From assembly GCA_017989135.1 (NCBI GenBank), contig JAGNQL010000001.1, positions 62,001 to 126,000 of the forward strand: a stretch of 64,000 nucleotides of DNA, given 5' to 3'. The DNA is from Burkholderiales bacterium (lineage in GTDB: Bacteria; Pseudomonadota; Gammaproteobacteria; Burkholderiales; Casimicrobiaceae). The notes below the pieces were generated by a model. It ran no database searches, was not told the DNA's origin, and saw only the letters and a program-made list of their open reading frames with translations. Made by a program: the position numbers and the translations under genes. Positions 1 through 9,251 of this stretch are shown one piece after another; position 1 is the first letter of the stretch; each line of letters begins with the position of its first letter.

Positions 1-741
1 GCGAAGCCATCCGACATCGTGCAGCCCGGCCACATTTTTCCCATCATGGCGCAGCCCGGCGGCGTGCTGATGCGTGCGGGGCACACTGAGGCAGGCTGTG
101 ATCTCACACGTATGGCCGGTCTAACCCCCGCCGCTGTGATTTGTGAAGTGATGAAAGACGATGGGACGATGGCGCGGTTGCCGGACTTGCTCGTTTTCGC
201 GAAAGATCACAACCTCAAAATCGGCGCGATTACCGATCTGATTCAGTTCCGCGCAGCGCAAGAAAATTTGGTGGAGTGCGTCGGCGAACGTCCGTTGCAC
301 ACGGCGCAAGGCGAATTTACGCTTAAGGTATTCCGCGAAAAGCTCACCGCCGCGACTCACCTCGCGATCGTTAAAGGCACGCCGACACCGGACGCTGAAA
401 CCGTCGTTCGCGTACATGAACCGCTGTCGGTGATCGACATGCTTGACGCGGCCAGTGCCGTCCATTCTTGGAGCGTGCCCAATGCGCTTGAGCGTTTGCA
501 GCGCGCTGACGCTGGCGTGTTGGTCTTGTTACACCAAACAGAATCGGCGGATGATCTACGTGATCGTGCGCTGAACGTGAAGCCGCTCAACGCGCACAAA
601 ATGGATTTGCGGACGTACGGCATCGGCGCGCAAATTTTGCGCGCGCTCTGCGTCGGGAAAATGCGCGTGCTAGCCAAGCCGCGCCGCATGCCGTCGATGA
701 CGGGCTTTGATCTCGAAGTGGTTGCTTACGAAGAGCGCTAG
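1..741 (+). CDS. ribB: 3,4-dihydroxy-2-butanone 4-phosphate synthase with RibA-like tail, 5' end missing
   Basis: This is the end of a riboflavin biosynthesis enzyme that makes the four-carbon precursor for lumazine from ribulose 5-phosphate. The frame is already open at base 1 (A-K-P-S-D-I-V), so the start lies outside the window and the GTG at 19 is internal. The first part carries the RibB active-site region (GHIFPIMA, RAGHTEAGCDL, CEVM). From about 95 residues before the middle onward there is a GTP cyclohydrolase II-like domain, but the three zinc cysteines of a working RibA are not visible, so that half is probably non-catalytic, as is common in betaproteobacteria. ribH follows 48 bp downstream, consistent with one riboflavin operon. 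Confidence 0.93.
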   Translation, partial: AKPSDIVQPGHIFPIMAQPGGVLMRAGHTEAGCDLTRMAGLTPAAVICEVMKDDGTMARLPDLLVFAKDHNLKIGAITDLIQFRAAQENLVECVGERPLHTAQGEFTLKVFREKLTAATHLAIVKGTPTPDAETVVRVHEPLSVIDMLDAASAVHSWSVPNALERLQRADAGVLVLLHQTESADDLRDRALNVKPLNAHKMDLRTYGIGAQILRALCVGKMRVLAKPRRMPSMTGFDLEVVAYEER

Positions 742-789
742 CGGCCTTGAGACTGCCACACAAGAACACTTCTTAACGTTGGATAAAAA

Positions 790-1263
790 ATGCCCCTAAA
801 ACCCCTGATGCAACTTCGCGGCGCTGGATTGCGCGTTGGAATTGTCACTGCGCGATTTAATGCTCCGATTTGCGAAAAACTCCTAGCAGGCGCGAAGAAA
901 GCGCTGGCTGAAATGGGCGTTGACGGGAGCGATATCGCCGAAGTTACGGTGCCCGGCGCGCTAGAAATTGCCCTGGCGCTACAGGCGTTTGCCACGACTG
1001 AACAGTTCGATGCGTTAATCGCGTTAGGGTGCGTCGTGAAGGGCGACACCTACCATTTTGAGGTCGTGTGCAATGAATCCGCTGCCGCAATCACGCGCGT
1101 GGGTCTTGATCTCGACATCGCGATTGGCAACGGCGTGTTGACCACTTATACCGATGAGCAGGCGATCAGTCGTGCCGAACAAAAAGGATTCGAAGCCGCG
1201 CAGGCTGCGGTCGAAATGGCATTGCTTCAAGAATGGGCGCATTCGAATTTCAGCGAAGACTAA
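790..1263 (+). CDS. ribH: 6,7-dimethyl-8-ribityllumazine synthase
   Basis: This enzyme condenses the RibB product with 5-amino-6-ribitylaminouracil to give lumazine, the penultimate step of riboflavin synthesis. The 157-residue length is typical. Visible family motifs are ARFNAPIC near residue 21, VPGALEI at 54-60 and GCVVKGDTYHFEVV near 80-93, with His89 in the position of the catalytic histidine. The IGNGVLT segment lies near 112. The protein should assemble as a pentamer or icosahedral shell in the cytoplasm. It lies between ribB and nusB, the order usual in proteobacteria. Confidence 0.97.
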   Translation: MPLKPLMQLRGAGLRVGIVTARFNAPICEKLLAGAKKALAEMGVDGSDIAEVTVPGALEIALALQAFATTEQFDALIALGCVVKGDTYHFEVVCNESAAAITRVGLDLDIAIGNGVLTTYTDEQAISRAEQKGFEAAQAAVEMALLQEWAHSNFSED

Positions 1264-1328
1264 ACCCTCGCGCGCTCTCATTTTCATTGCGGCACGCCGC
1301 TCCTTCAGAATAAAAATACTTAAATCGC

Positions 1329-1838
1329 ATGACCGCTCCTCAAACGCCTGATTCTCCCGCTGCCGTTGCGGCCACCGCCCCGGTGGCGAAAGCAAAGCCA
1401 AAATCGGCGCGTCGCTGGGCGCGTGAATTCGCGCTGCAGGCGGCGTATGAGCTTTTCGTGGCTGATCACGATCCTGGCACCATTCGCATTCGCACGGAAG
1501 GCGACGAAAATTTCAAGCGTGCGGACAAAGACTTTTTCCGCGAACTTTGGACCGGGTTGTCCGAAGGCCGAACGCAGCTCGAAGCACTCGTGCAGACATA
1601 TGTAGATCGCCCGTTTGCGCAGATCAGCCCGATTGAGCGCAGCATCATCCTCATTGGCGCTTGGGAATTGCAGTCTCGGTTCGACATTCCGTATCGCGTC
1701 GCGATCAACGAATCGGTTGAGCTGGCAAAAAGCTTTGGCGGGACTGATGGCCATAAGTGGGTCAATGGCGTACTCGACAAACTCGCACCGATACTGCGCG
1801 CAGACGAAGTGGCCGCGGCTCCACGCCAGCGTCGCTAG
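1329..1838 (+). CDS. nusB: Transcription antitermination protein NusB
   Basis: NusB is a small all-helical RNA-binding protein that pairs with NusE (ribosomal protein S10) on boxA RNA, mainly to allow processive rRNA transcription. The 169-residue product has an Ala/Pro-rich extension of about 25 residues, then the NusB fold beginning at RRWAREFALQAAYEL. The conserved C-terminal segment around PYRVAINESVELAKSFGG and KWVNGVLDKLAP is complete. The gene follows ribH by 65 bp, the standard ribH-nusB linkage. Confidence 0.96.
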   Translation: MTAPQTPDSPAAVAATAPVAKAKPKSARRWAREFALQAAYELFVADHDPGTIRIRTEGDENFKRADKDFFRELWTGLSEGRTQLEALVQTYVDRPFAQISPIERSIILIGAWELQSRFDIPYRVAINESVELAKSFGGTDGHKWVNGVLDKLAPILRADEVAAAPRQRR

Positions 1839-1897
1839 GCGCGCTGCGCGGTCAGCACGGTTTCGATGATTGCCACGTGTGGTGAGGCTTCCAAACC

Positions 1898-2884
1898 ATG
1901 AATGAGTTTGAGCTGATCGGGCGATTCTTCACGCGACGCTCTGAGTCGGCGGTTGTTGGCAATGGCGACGATTGCGCGGTCATCGCGCCATCCGCCGGTA
2001 ACTCGTTTGCGGTGACCACTGACACGCTCGTGGAAGGCCGACACTTTCTGCCGACCTTAGACCCGTGGAAGCTGGGTCGCCGCGTGGTGCATGTGAATTT
2101 GAGCGATTTAGCGGCGATGGGTGCGCAGCCGCGTTACGTGCTGCTCTCGTTGACATTGCCCCGCATTGATGAAACATGGGTTTCGCGCGTCGCTGACGGA
2201 CTATGGAGCGCGCTAGACGAATTTGGTGTGGAGTTAGTCGGGGGCAACACCACACGTGGCCCCCTCGCGATCGCAATCACCGCGTTTGGTGACGTAGAAC
2301 CAAGTCAATCGCTCTTGCGTAGTGGCGCGAAGCCCGGCGATGAGCTTTGGGTAAGCGGCCCGCTCGGTGACGCCGGATGGGCGTTGTATTGCATGTTGGG
2401 CGACATCAAAGCTGAGGCCTCAGCGGGGCAAATCGCCCGTTACGAATGCCCGACAGCGCGCGTTGCGCTCGGCCTTGCGCTGCGTGGCGTAGCGACAAGT
2501 TGCATCGATATTTCCGATGGACTGCTGAGCGAAGCGCAGCACATCGCGAGGGCGTCGAATTTAGGTATCGACATTAATCTTGCCGCCATTCCGACGGGTC
2601 TCGGCGACGCCCTCACTTCAGCTAATTTCGCACGTCAAGCGCAGCATTGCCTGCTTGCCACGGGAGATGCGTATGAACTGTTGTTTACCGCGCCTTCGTC
2701 GCAGCATGAGCACATCGGCACTGTCCTCAAGAGCCTATCGCTTGACGGCGCCTGCATTGGACGCGTCACCGGCACCAGCGCAGCTAGCGACACCCACGCG
2801 AATGCAAAAGTTCGCGTACTAGATGCACAATCACGAATCGTAAACGTCGCCACCTGGGGCTGGGATCATTTCGCTCATGACTGA
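1898..2884 (+). CDS. thiL: Thiamine-monophosphate kinase
   Basis: ThiL phosphorylates thiamine monophosphate to the active cofactor thiamine diphosphate using ATP. The 328-residue length fits the family. Key motifs are GNGDDCAVI near residues 21-29 and TTDTLVEGRHF near 40-50, which provide Mg and phosphate ligands, followed by HVNLSDLAAMGA and the SGPLGDAG and CIDISDGLL segments of the AIRS-like fold. The gene ends inside pgpA (8-nt overlap), so the two are translationally coupled. No thiamine riboswitch precedes it here; the window's only TPP riboswitch is near 47.2 kb. Confidence 0.96.
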   Translation: MNEFELIGRFFTRRSESAVVGNGDDCAVIAPSAGNSFAVTTDTLVEGRHFLPTLDPWKLGRRVVHVNLSDLAAMGAQPRYVLLSLTLPRIDETWVSRVADGLWSALDEFGVELVGGNTTRGPLAIAITAFGDVEPSQSLLRSGAKPGDELWVSGPLGDAGWALYCMLGDIKAEASAGQIARYECPTARVALGLALRGVATSCIDISDGLLSEAQHIARASNLGIDINLAAIPTGLGDALTSANFARQAQHCLLATGDAYELLFTAPSSQHEHIGTVLKSLSLDGACIGRVTGTSAASDTHANAKVRVLDAQSRIVNVATWGWDHFAHD

Positions 2885-3398
2885 GAACATTGCGTCGTCT
2901 GCTGTGGCTTCTGTCGGCGTCAAGCGACTGACATTGCGCTTCATGTTCTCGCATCCCGCGCACGTCATTTCGCTGGGCTTTGGCTCCGGGTTGGCGCCTT
3001 TTGCGCCCGGAACGTTCGGTACTTTGGTAGGCCTGTTCGCCGCGCGCTGGCTGCAGCCAATGGTCGGTGACACAGTTTTTTTTCTAGGACTCGCTGTGGC
3101 GTTTGCGTTAAGCGTGTGGGCCGCCGGCGTGACGGGTCGCGCGCTAGGCGAAAGTGATCACGGATCCATCGTCTCTGACGAAGTGATCGCAATGGCACTC
3201 ATCACAGCCATGTTGCCTGGGGCTGCGTGGAAGCAGCTAGGGGCCTTTCTACTCTTTCGTTTGCTCGACATCTGGAAACCGGGGCCCATCGGCTGGGCGG
3301 ATCGCAATGTAAAGGGCGCATTCGGCGTAATGCTTGATGATTTGATTGCCGCCGCGCTCACGCTGCTTATCTTCGCGCTCTGGATTCGCTATTTTTAG
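2877..3398 (+). CDS. pgpA: Phosphatidylglycerophosphatase A
   Basis: This inner-membrane enzyme dephosphorylates phosphatidylglycerol phosphate to phosphatidylglycerol. The family signature GSGLAPFAPGTFGTLVG occurs near residues 37-53, followed by several hydrophobic segments, the acidic motif SDEVIAM and the DIWKPGPIGWADR loop. Length (173 residues) is normal. Its ATG lies inside the last codons of thiL. The thiL-pgpA pair is common in proteobacteria. Confidence 0.95.
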   Translation: MTENIASSAVASVGVKRLTLRFMFSHPAHVISLGFGSGLAPFAPGTFGTLVGLFAARWLQPMVGDTVFFLGLAVAFALSVWAAGVTGRALGESDHGSIVSDEVIAMALITAMLPGAAWKQLGAFLLFRLLDIWKPGPIGWADRNVKGAFGVMLDDLIAAALTLLIFALWIRYF

Positions 3399-3431
3399 AA
3401 CCTTCACATCGATTCGGACGGTCGCTTAAAC

Positions 3432-3920
3432 ATGCATGCGCTCTATGACGAATGGCTCAAGTTAGCGACGCACATCGGGCGAGTCTGTATCGCTGAAAAG
3501 AGGGTGATAGCGGGCGCAGAGAGTTGCACTGGGGGCTTAATTTCAGCAGTGCTGACCGGCGTAAGCGGTTCATCCGCGTGGGTGGATCGTGGCTTTGTGA
3601 CCTACAGCAATGAAGCCAAAATGGAACTGCTCGGCGTCTTGCCCGGAACGCTCGATACCTACGGCGCGGTGAGCGAAGAAACTGCGCGTGAGATGGCGCG
3701 TGGTGCTCTTTCGCGCAGTGGCGCGTCGATTGCGTATTCAGTCACGGGCGTGGCCGGGCCGACGGGCGGAACCGCGAGTAAGCCGGTAGGCATGGTGTGC
3801 TTTGGTTTCGCTACGGCCGATGATGTCTTTACCGCGACGCAATACTTCGCGGGCGACCGGAATAGCGTCCGCGAGCAAAGCGTGAACTTCGTTTTGCATC
3901 GCCTAGCGGCACGACGCTAG
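3432..3920 (+). CDS. pncC: Nicotinamide-nucleotide amidase (CinA C-terminal domain)
   Basis: This is a stand-alone CinA C-terminal domain, a family that deamidates nicotinamide mononucleotide to nicotinic acid mononucleotide in NAD recycling. The signature [20 protein letters not shown] runs from about residue 29, followed by [15 protein letters not shown] and the glycine-rich [11 protein letters not shown]. The N-terminal competence/damage domain found in longer CinA proteins is absent, giving the usual short form of 162 residues. It follows pgpA by 33 bp and probably belongs to the same transcript. Confidence 0.93.
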   Translation: MHALYDEWLKLATHIGRVCIAEKRVIAGAESCTGGLISAVLTGVSGSSAWVDRGFVTYSNEAKMELLGVLPGTLDTYGAVSEETAREMARGALSRSGASIAYSVTGVAGPTGGTASKPVGMVCFGFATADDVFTATQYFAGDRNSVREQSVNFVLHRLAARR

Positions 3921-4006
3921 ACCGCTGCCGCTCGCGAATTCGTGTCGCCGCCTATACTCTCGCAAACGTTCGCTTCGAACACTTTCTTGAATCCCTACGA
4001 CCGAAA

Positions 4007-4501
4007 ATGAAGTGCCCTTTCTGCGGATCTCTCGACACTCAAGTGATCGATTCGCGCGTCTCCGAAACCGGCGATGCAATTCGCCGTCGCCGTAAGTGTT
4101 TGAGTTGCGACAAACGCTTCACGACGTTTGAAACTGTTGAAATGCGCATGCCGCAAGTCATCAAAGGCAACAGCACGCGCATCGATTTCAACGTTGAAAA
4201 AATTCGCACCGGTTTTAACCGAGCACTGCACAAACGTTTTGTGCCCACGGAGTTTGTCGATCAGGCCATCGCTCGAATCGTTGCCAATATTCACAGTCTG
4301 GGTGAACGCGAAATTCCGTCACGCAGCATTGGCGAAATGGTCATGGCCGAGCTATACAAGCTCGATAAAGTCGCCTACATTCGCTTCGCTTCGGTCTACA
4401 AATCGTTTCAAGACGTAGAAGATTTTCGGTCGGCGTTGCACGAGGTGGATCGTCCGGCAAGCGTTAAGAAACCTGCGGTGAAGAAACCAAAGAATGTTTA
4501 G
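4007..4501 (+). CDS. nrdR: Transcriptional repressor of ribonucleotide reductase genes NrdR
   Basis: NrdR represses ribonucleotide reductase genes by binding NrdR boxes when its nucleotide-sensing domain is loaded with dATP. The N-terminal zinc ribbon uses Cys3, Cys6, Cys31 and Cys34. An ATP-cone domain follows from about residue 46 (PQVIKGN through the [14 protein letters not shown] helix). Length of 164 residues is slightly above the common 150 because of a Lys/Pro-rich tail. Its end overlaps ribD by 8 nt, the widespread nrdR-ribD linkage. Confidence 0.97.
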   Translation: MKCPFCGSLDTQVIDSRVSETGDAIRRRRKCLSCDKRFTTFETVEMRMPQVIKGNSTRIDFNVEKIRTGFNRALHKRFVPTEFVDQAIARIVANIHSLGEREIPSRSIGEMVMAELYKLDKVAYIRFASVYKSFQDVEDFRSALHEVDRPASVKKPAVKKPKNV

Positions 4502-5588
4502 CGCATCTGACGAGCAATTTATGCGACGCGCGCTGGAGCTTGCGGCGCAGGCGTTGAATCATGCCACGCCGAATCCGCGCGTTGGTTGCGTGATCGCTCG
4601 CGATGGCCATGTTCTCGCCGAAGGTTTCACACAACGTCCGGGTGAGCCACATGCTGAAGCGCACGCGATCAAGAATGCGCGCGCCAAAGGCGTGAGTTTG
4701 ACTGGGGCCACGGCCTACGTAACGCTGGAACCTTGCAATCATTTCGGCAAAACAGCTCCTTGCACTGAAGGCCTCATCAACGCGGGAATCACGCGTGTGG
4801 TCGCTGCGATGGAAGACCCGAACCCGGTCGTAAGTGGCACGGGTTTCGCACGTTTGCGCGAAGCGAACGTTGATGTTCGGGTCGGTCTTTTTTCGCACGA
4901 CGCGCTTGAACTCAATATCGGTTTCGTCAAGCGCATGACGACCGGCCTGCCGTGGGTGCGCTGCAAAGTTGCGGCGAGCATTGATGGCCGCACGGGCTTG
5001 TCCAATGGCGAAAGCCAATGGATCACGGGCGAAGAGGCGCGGCAGGACGGTCATCGCTGGCGCGCGCGCGCGTGTGCGGTGCTTACGGGTAGCGGCACCG
5101 TGAAGTACGACGACCCACAAATGACTGTGCGCGGCGTCACCACTTCGCTCCCGCTGCGGCAGCCGCTACGCATCGTTTTTGATCATCTCGGCGAGGTGTC
5201 TGCCTCGGCGAAAGTGCTGCGTGGCGGCGCGTTGATTTACGGCTCGAATCGAATGCCCCAAGCGCTCGGCCCGGATGTTGAATTGGTCAGCTTGCCCGAC
5301 GCAACGAACCCCGGAAAAATTGACCTACCCGCAGCCTTCAAAGACATCGCCAAACGCGGCGTCAACGAGTTGCATGTTGAAGCCGGCGCGCGCTTAATGG
5401 GGCCGATGATCGCTGCAGGATTGGTCGACGAGTTGCTGGTGTACCTTGCGCCAAAATTGCTCGGCCGTGACGCCAGAGAAATGTTCTCTATGGCTGAACC
5501 GTTAAAGCTTGCCGACGCCACGCAGTTCGACCTGCACGATGTGGCGCGTCTAGGCGAGGATGTACGCATCATTCTGCGAGCAAAATAA
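4494..5588 (+). CDS. ribD: Bifunctional riboflavin biosynthesis deaminase/reductase RibD
   Basis: RibD deaminates the pyrimidine intermediate from GTP and then reduces its ribose side chain with NADPH. The N-terminal cytidine-deaminase-like domain shows His53-Ala-Glu55 and Cys81/Cys90 ([13 protein letters not shown]), the zinc site. The reductase domain begins near residue 150 with [14 protein letters not shown] and ends with the conserved [12 protein letters not shown] and [10 protein letters not shown] segments. The 364-residue length is normal. The start overlaps nrdR and ribE follows 36 bp downstream. Confidence 0.97.
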   Translation: MFSASDEQFMRRALELAAQALNHATPNPRVGCVIARDGHVLAEGFTQRPGEPHAEAHAIKNARAKGVSLTGATAYVTLEPCNHFGKTAPCTEGLINAGITRVVAAMEDPNPVVSGTGFARLREANVDVRVGLFSHDALELNIGFVKRMTTGLPWVRCKVAASIDGRTGLSNGESQWITGEEARQDGHRWRARACAVLTGSGTVKYDDPQMTVRGVTTSLPLRQPLRIVFDHLGEVSASAKVLRGGALIYGSNRMPQALGPDVELVSLPDATNPGKIDLPAAFKDIAKRGVNELHVEAGARLMGPMIAAGLVDELLVYLAPKLLGRDAREMFSMAEPLKLADATQFDLHDVARLGEDVRIILRAK

Positions 5589-5624
5589 CCGACGTCAACT
5601 ACTCACAGCGCACCTTCACAAAAA

Positions 5625-6230
5625 ATGTTTACCGGAATCATTACAGGCTTAGGCCGCGTCACCGCACACCAACCCATCGGCGATGGCCAGTGCATCACCG
5701 TTGCATGCGGCGATTGGCCGCTGGACGACATCGCGATTGGCGATTCGATCTCGCATTCGGGCTGCTGCCTCACGGTCGTCGAGAAGGCGCCAGGCGTGCT
5801 GCGTTCGGACGTAACCGCGCATTCGCTCACCATCGTGACGGGCCTCGAAATCGGCGCGTTAGTCAACCTTGAAAAATCCGCGACGCTCGCCGACAAGCTC
5901 GGCGGTCACCTCGTCACCGGACACGTAGACACCTCGGGCCTCGTGACCCAATGGAAGAACCTCGCCGAGAGTTGGCTTCTTGAGGTCGAAGTGCCTGCCG
6001 CATTCGGCAAATTCATCGCGAAAAAGGGCTCGGTCACTGTGAACGGTGTCAGTCTTACCGTCAATGCTGTCGAAGACGTTGAGTCTGGCTGCCGTTTTCA
6101 GATCAACGTGATTCCTCACACGTTTCAAGTCACGAATTTTTCGCAACTCGCGCCCGGCCACCGCGTCAACATCGAGATCGACACCATCGCGCGCTACGTC
6201 GAGCGCATGGTGAGCTTAACTACGCGCTAG
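5625..6230 (+). CDS. ribE: Riboflavin synthase, alpha subunit
   Basis: This enzyme dismutates two lumazine molecules into riboflavin. The 201-residue protein consists of two repeated lumazine-binding barrels. The first begins with MFTGIITGLGRV; the second contains the KKGSVTVNGVSLTVN segment near residues 126-140. The HLVTGHVDTSG motif between them is intact. It closes the riboflavin run and its last 11 bp overlap the end of the convergent moeB/thiF-like gene. Confidence 0.97.
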   Translation: MFTGIITGLGRVTAHQPIGDGQCITVACGDWPLDDIAIGDSISHSGCCLTVVEKAPGVLRSDVTAHSLTIVTGLEIGALVNLEKSATLADKLGGHLVTGHVDTSGLVTQWKNLAESWLLEVEVPAAFGKFIAKKGSVTVNGVSLTVNAVEDVESGCRFQINVIPHTFQVTNFSQLAPGHRVNIEIDTIARYVERMVSLTTR

Positions 6231-6975
6231 CGTCGCCGCACACTGCACACGCAGTGTTGCGTTTCACGCGCATCGTTTGCCATTCCATGGATAAGCCGTC
6301 AAGCAGCAGCAACCGACCCACCAGCGGGTCACCACAGCCTATGAGTACTTTGAGCGCTTCCGCCGCTTGCGTGGCGCCGATGATGCCGACGATTGGGGCG
6401 AACACGCCCATGAGTGCGCAGCTGGTTTCTTCGAAGTTTTGGTCGTCGGGGTAGACGCAGTGGTAGCAAGGTGACGCGTCAACGCGCGGGTCGAACAATG
6501 ACACTTGGCCATCGAAGCCGATCGCTGCGCCGGAGACTAGCGGCTTTTTGTGCGCAACGCAGGCACGATTGATCGCATGTCGCGTCGCAAAATTGTCGGT
6601 GCAGTCGAGCACGATGTCGGCGGCGGCGACTTGCACGTCGAGCGCATCACCCGTTAAGCGCTCGTTGATGGCGATGACATTGCATTCGGGGTTCACGTCG
6701 GCGAGAGTCGCGCGTCCTGAGAGCGCTTTGGGTTGGCCGACGGCGCCGTTGCGATGCAGGATTTGGCGTTGCAGATTGGTCAAATCCACCGTGTCGCCAT
6801 CGGCGAGCACCAGCGTACCGACGCCTGCTGACGCGAGATAGAGCGCCACCGGCGATCCGAGCCCGCCTGCTCCGACGATAAGCGCGCGCGCCGCCAGCAG
6901 GCGCTCCTGTCCGTCCACGTCAATTTGCGGAAGCAGAATATGGCGGCTGTAGCGCAGGAGCTGGTTGTCGTTCAT
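6220..6975 (-). CDS. moeB: HesA/MoeB/ThiF family adenylyltransferase
   Basis: This E1-like enzyme adenylates the C-terminal glycine of a sulfur-carrier protein (MoaD or ThiS) for molybdopterin or thiamine synthesis. The 251-residue protein starts with RYSRHILLPQID, has the nucleotide loop GAGGLGSPVALYLASAGVG near 36-54, DTVDLTNLQRQILH and DCTDNFATRHAINRAC. Two CxxC pairs (CYHC and CAVC) form the zinc site. The TSCALMG segment carries the expected cysteine near the active site. Sequence alone does not separate MoeB from ThiF; no moaD or thiS is nearby. Its 3' end overlaps ribE by 11 bp. Confidence 0.9.
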   Translation of the reverse strand: MNDNQLLRYSRHILLPQIDVDGQERLLAARALIVGAGGLGSPVALYLASAGVGTLVLADGDTVDLTNLQRQILHRNGAVGQPKALSGRATLADVNPECNVIAINERLTGDALDVQVAAADIVLDCTDNFATRHAINRACVAHKKPLVSGAAIGFDGQVSLFDPRVDASPCYHCVYPDDQNFEETSCALMGVFAPIVGIIGATQAAEALKVLIGCGDPLVGRLLLLDGLSMEWQTMRVKRNTACAVCGDASA

Positions 6976-7122
6976 GGCGTGGGGTTGGAACGGTTAGGCA
7001 TGGCGATGTTATCGCCGTTTGATTGGAATCGGTTGCGATCGAATGGGTTGCCAACGCCTGCCTGACTATCATTACGGCAGAGCGACGATTGCGTCGCACC
7101 ACTCTCGACGCGAAGGATTCAC

Positions 7123-8319
7123 ATGGCTAACTCAGCAGCATCCCAAAAAGCAACGTTTAACTGGGCAGACCCGCTGCTGCTCGATCAGCAATTGACTGAA
7201 GACGAGCGCATGATTCGCGACGCGGCGCAGCAGTATTCTCAAGATAAATTGCTGCCGCGCGTAGTCGAAGCGTTTCGCACCGAACACACCGACATCGAAA
7301 TTTTTCGTGAGATGGGCGCGCTCGGTTTGCTCGGCCCAACGATTCCCGAGCAATACGGTGGTGCGGGCCTTAACTACGTGGCATACGGCTTGATCGCGCG
7401 TGAAGTTGAGCGGGTGGACTCGGGATACCGCTCGATGATGAGTGTGCAGAGTTCGCTGGTGATGGTGCCGATTTTTGAGTTTGGCTCCGAAGCGCAAAAG
7501 CAAAAGTATTTGCCGAAACTTGCGACGGGCGAGTGGATCGGTTGTTTCGGGCTGACCGAGCCCAACCACGGGTCCGACCCCGCGAGCATGATCACGCGCG
7601 CCAAGAGCGTGCCGGGCGGCTTCTCGGTGAGCGGCGCGAAGATGTGGATCTCGAATTCGCCGTTTGCGGACGTGTTCGTCGTGTGGGCGAAGAACGACGA
7701 AGGTCGCATTCGTGGGTACATTTTGGAGAAGGGCATGAAGGGCCTTTCCGCCCCCGCGATTAAGGGAAAAGTGGGTTTGCGCGCTTCGACCACTGGCGAA
7801 ATCGTGATGGACGATGTGTTCGTTCCGGCTGAAAACGAATTGCCAAATGTGGAAGGCCTAAAAGGCCCGTTTACGTGCTTGAACAGCGCGCGATATGGCA
7901 TCGCTTGGGGCGCGCTCGGTGCAGCAGAAGATTGCTGGTTTCGCGCGCGACAATACGTGATGGATCGCAAACAATTTGGTCGTCCGCTCGCGGCCAATCA
8001 GCTGATCCAGAAGAAACTCGCCGACATGCAAACCGAAATCACGATGGGCTTGCAAGGCTGTCTGCGTCTGGGCCGCATGAAGGACGAAGGCACCGCGTCG
8101 GTGGAAATCACCAGCATCATGAAGCGCAACAGCTGCGGCAAATCGCTCGACATTGCGCGACTCGCGCGCGACATGATGGGCGGCAATGGCATCAGCGACG
8201 AGTTCGGCGTCGCGCGCCATTTGGTGAACCTTGAAGTGGTTAACACTTACGAAGGCACGCACGACATTCATGCGCTCATCTTGGGCCGTGCGCAGACTGG
8301 GATTCAGGCGTTTTCTTGA
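7123..8319 (+). CDS. gcdH: Glutaryl-CoA dehydrogenase (acyl-CoA dehydrogenase family)
   Basis: This flavoenzyme oxidises and decarboxylates glutaryl-CoA to crotonyl-CoA in lysine, tryptophan and aromatic catabolism. The 398-residue protein shows the acyl-CoA dehydrogenase motifs [14 protein letters not shown] and [18 protein letters not shown], the [21 protein letters not shown] region and the catalytic glutamate in [20 protein letters not shown]. The [15 protein letters not shown] segment is typical of GcdH. No CoA transferase or LysR partner lies next to it, so it is probably a single-gene unit. A REP pair lies just after its stop. Confidence 0.94.
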   Translation: MANSAASQKATFNWADPLLLDQQLTEDERMIRDAAQQYSQDKLLPRVVEAFRTEHTDIEIFREMGALGLLGPTIPEQYGGAGLNYVAYGLIAREVERVDSGYRSMMSVQSSLVMVPIFEFGSEAQKQKYLPKLATGEWIGCFGLTEPNHGSDPASMITRAKSVPGGFSVSGAKMWISNSPFADVFVVWAKNDEGRIRGYILEKGMKGLSAPAIKGKVGLRASTTGEIVMDDVFVPAENELPNVEGLKGPFTCLNSARYGIAWGALGAAEDCWFRARQYVMDRKQFGRPLAANQLIQKKLADMQTEITMGLQGCLRLGRMKDEGTASVEITSIMKRNSCGKSLDIARLARDMMGGNGISDEFGVARHLVNLEVVNTYEGTHDIHALILGRAQTGIQAFS

Positions 8320-8324
8320 AAGGC

Positions 8325-8427
8325 GTAGGGTGCAATCTAATTGCACCCATTTTTCAATCGAGCGAGGGCGGACGAAGTGCGCGCATCGCGTGCGACCATA
8401 GCAAGGTGCAATAAGATTGCACCCTAG
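8325..8427. repeat. Inverted pair of GTAG-type REP hairpins (GGTGCAAT family)
   Basis: At 8325-8347 GTAG is followed by stem GGTGCAAT, loop CTA and stem ATTGCACC. An inverted copy (stems GGTGCAAT and ATTGCACC, loop AAG) lies at 8405-8427, its tetranucleotide reading CTAG instead of CTAC. A third copy is at 22031. The pair occupies the gap between gcdH and maiA. GTAG before a hairpin is the known signature of REP elements linked to RAYT transposases; no RAYT is in the window. Confidence 0.8.
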
Positions 8428-8450
8428 CCGGTGCTCACCCTCACAAGATC

Positions 8451-9098
8451 ATGAAGCTCTACAACTACTTCCGCTCCTCCGCCGCGTATCGCGTTCGCAT
8501 CGCGCTGAACCTCAAGGGCATCGCATACGATCCCGTCGCAGTGCATCTGGTCAAGCGTGAGCATCGGACGCCGGAATTCTTGGCGTTGAATCCCGCTGGG
8601 TTGGTGCCCGCGCTGACCACGGACGACGGCGCAGTGCTCACGCAATCGCTAGCGATCATCGAATATCTGGAAGAGGCTCATCCGAACACGGCGCGCATCT
8701 TGCCCACGGACGCACTCGCGCGTGCGCATGTGCGTTCGCTCTCGCTTGCACTGGCGTGTGATGTGCATCCACTCTGCAATGTGCGCGTGCTGAATTACTT
8801 AACCAACGAGCTGGCCGTCGCGCCGTCGGCGAAAGATCAGTGGATCGTTCACTGGATCAGCACCGGCCTCGACGCGTTTGAGAAGGCGCTAGCGCAAGCC
8901 AAGACGAGTGGCAAGTTTTGCTTCGGCGATACGCCGACGCTTGCCGACATCGTGCTCGTGCCGCAGGTGTTTTCCGCCCGGCGCTTCAATGTCGACATGA
9001 CGCCATATCCGTTGATCGCAGCGATTGACGCAAACTGTAATGCGCTGCCCGCGTTTGCGGCAGCGCACCCGGCGAAGCAGCCAGACTTCCAAGCGTAG
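8451..9098 (+). CDS. maiA: Maleylacetoacetate isomerase (zeta-class glutathione S-transferase)
   Basis: MaiA isomerises maleylacetoacetate to fumarylacetoacetate in tyrosine or homogentisate breakdown, using glutathione. The zeta-class signature SSAAYRVRIALN occurs near residues 9-20, supplying the catalytic serine. QSLAIIEYLEEAHP near 64-77 is the glutathione gamma-glutamyl site, and the C-terminal all-helical domain ends with the typical AFAAAHPAKQPDFQ. The 215-residue length is normal. The partner fumarylacetoacetase is not in view. Confidence 0.94.
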   Translation: MKLYNYFRSSAAYRVRIALNLKGIAYDPVAVHLVKREHRTPEFLALNPAGLVPALTTDDGAVLTQSLAIIEYLEEAHPNTARILPTDALARAHVRSLSLALACDVHPLCNVRVLNYLTNELAVAPSAKDQWIVHWISTGLDAFEKALAQAKTSGKFCFGDTPTLADIVLVPQVFSARRFNVDMTPYPLIAAIDANCNALPAFAAAHPAKQPDFQA

Positions 9099-9107
9099 GC
9101 GAGCTTA

Positions 9108-9229
9108 ATAGCTTTTTGGCGCCAGCGGCAGCCGCGCGGTCGTTTGCGCAAGATTTTGTATAAAGTCAACAATTAGTATTTTGGCCCGCTAACGACCACC
9201 TGGCTGTCGTTAGCGTGATTAAGCTGTTA
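9108..9229. repeat. Cloverleaf palindromic repeat, copy A
   Basis: This is one of nine related elements of about 118 bp. The left end AGCTTTTTGGC and right end AAGCTGTT are inverted. The right inner hairpin (GACCACC / GGCTGTC) is clear, the left inner hairpin is partly decayed, and an A/T-rich centre containing AGTCAAC lies between them. It starts 10 bp after the maiA stop and ends 22 bp before the hisI start, so it occupies nearly all of the hisI leader. Confidence 0.8.
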
Positions 9230-9251
9230 AATCGCCTGCTAAACTGCGTAC

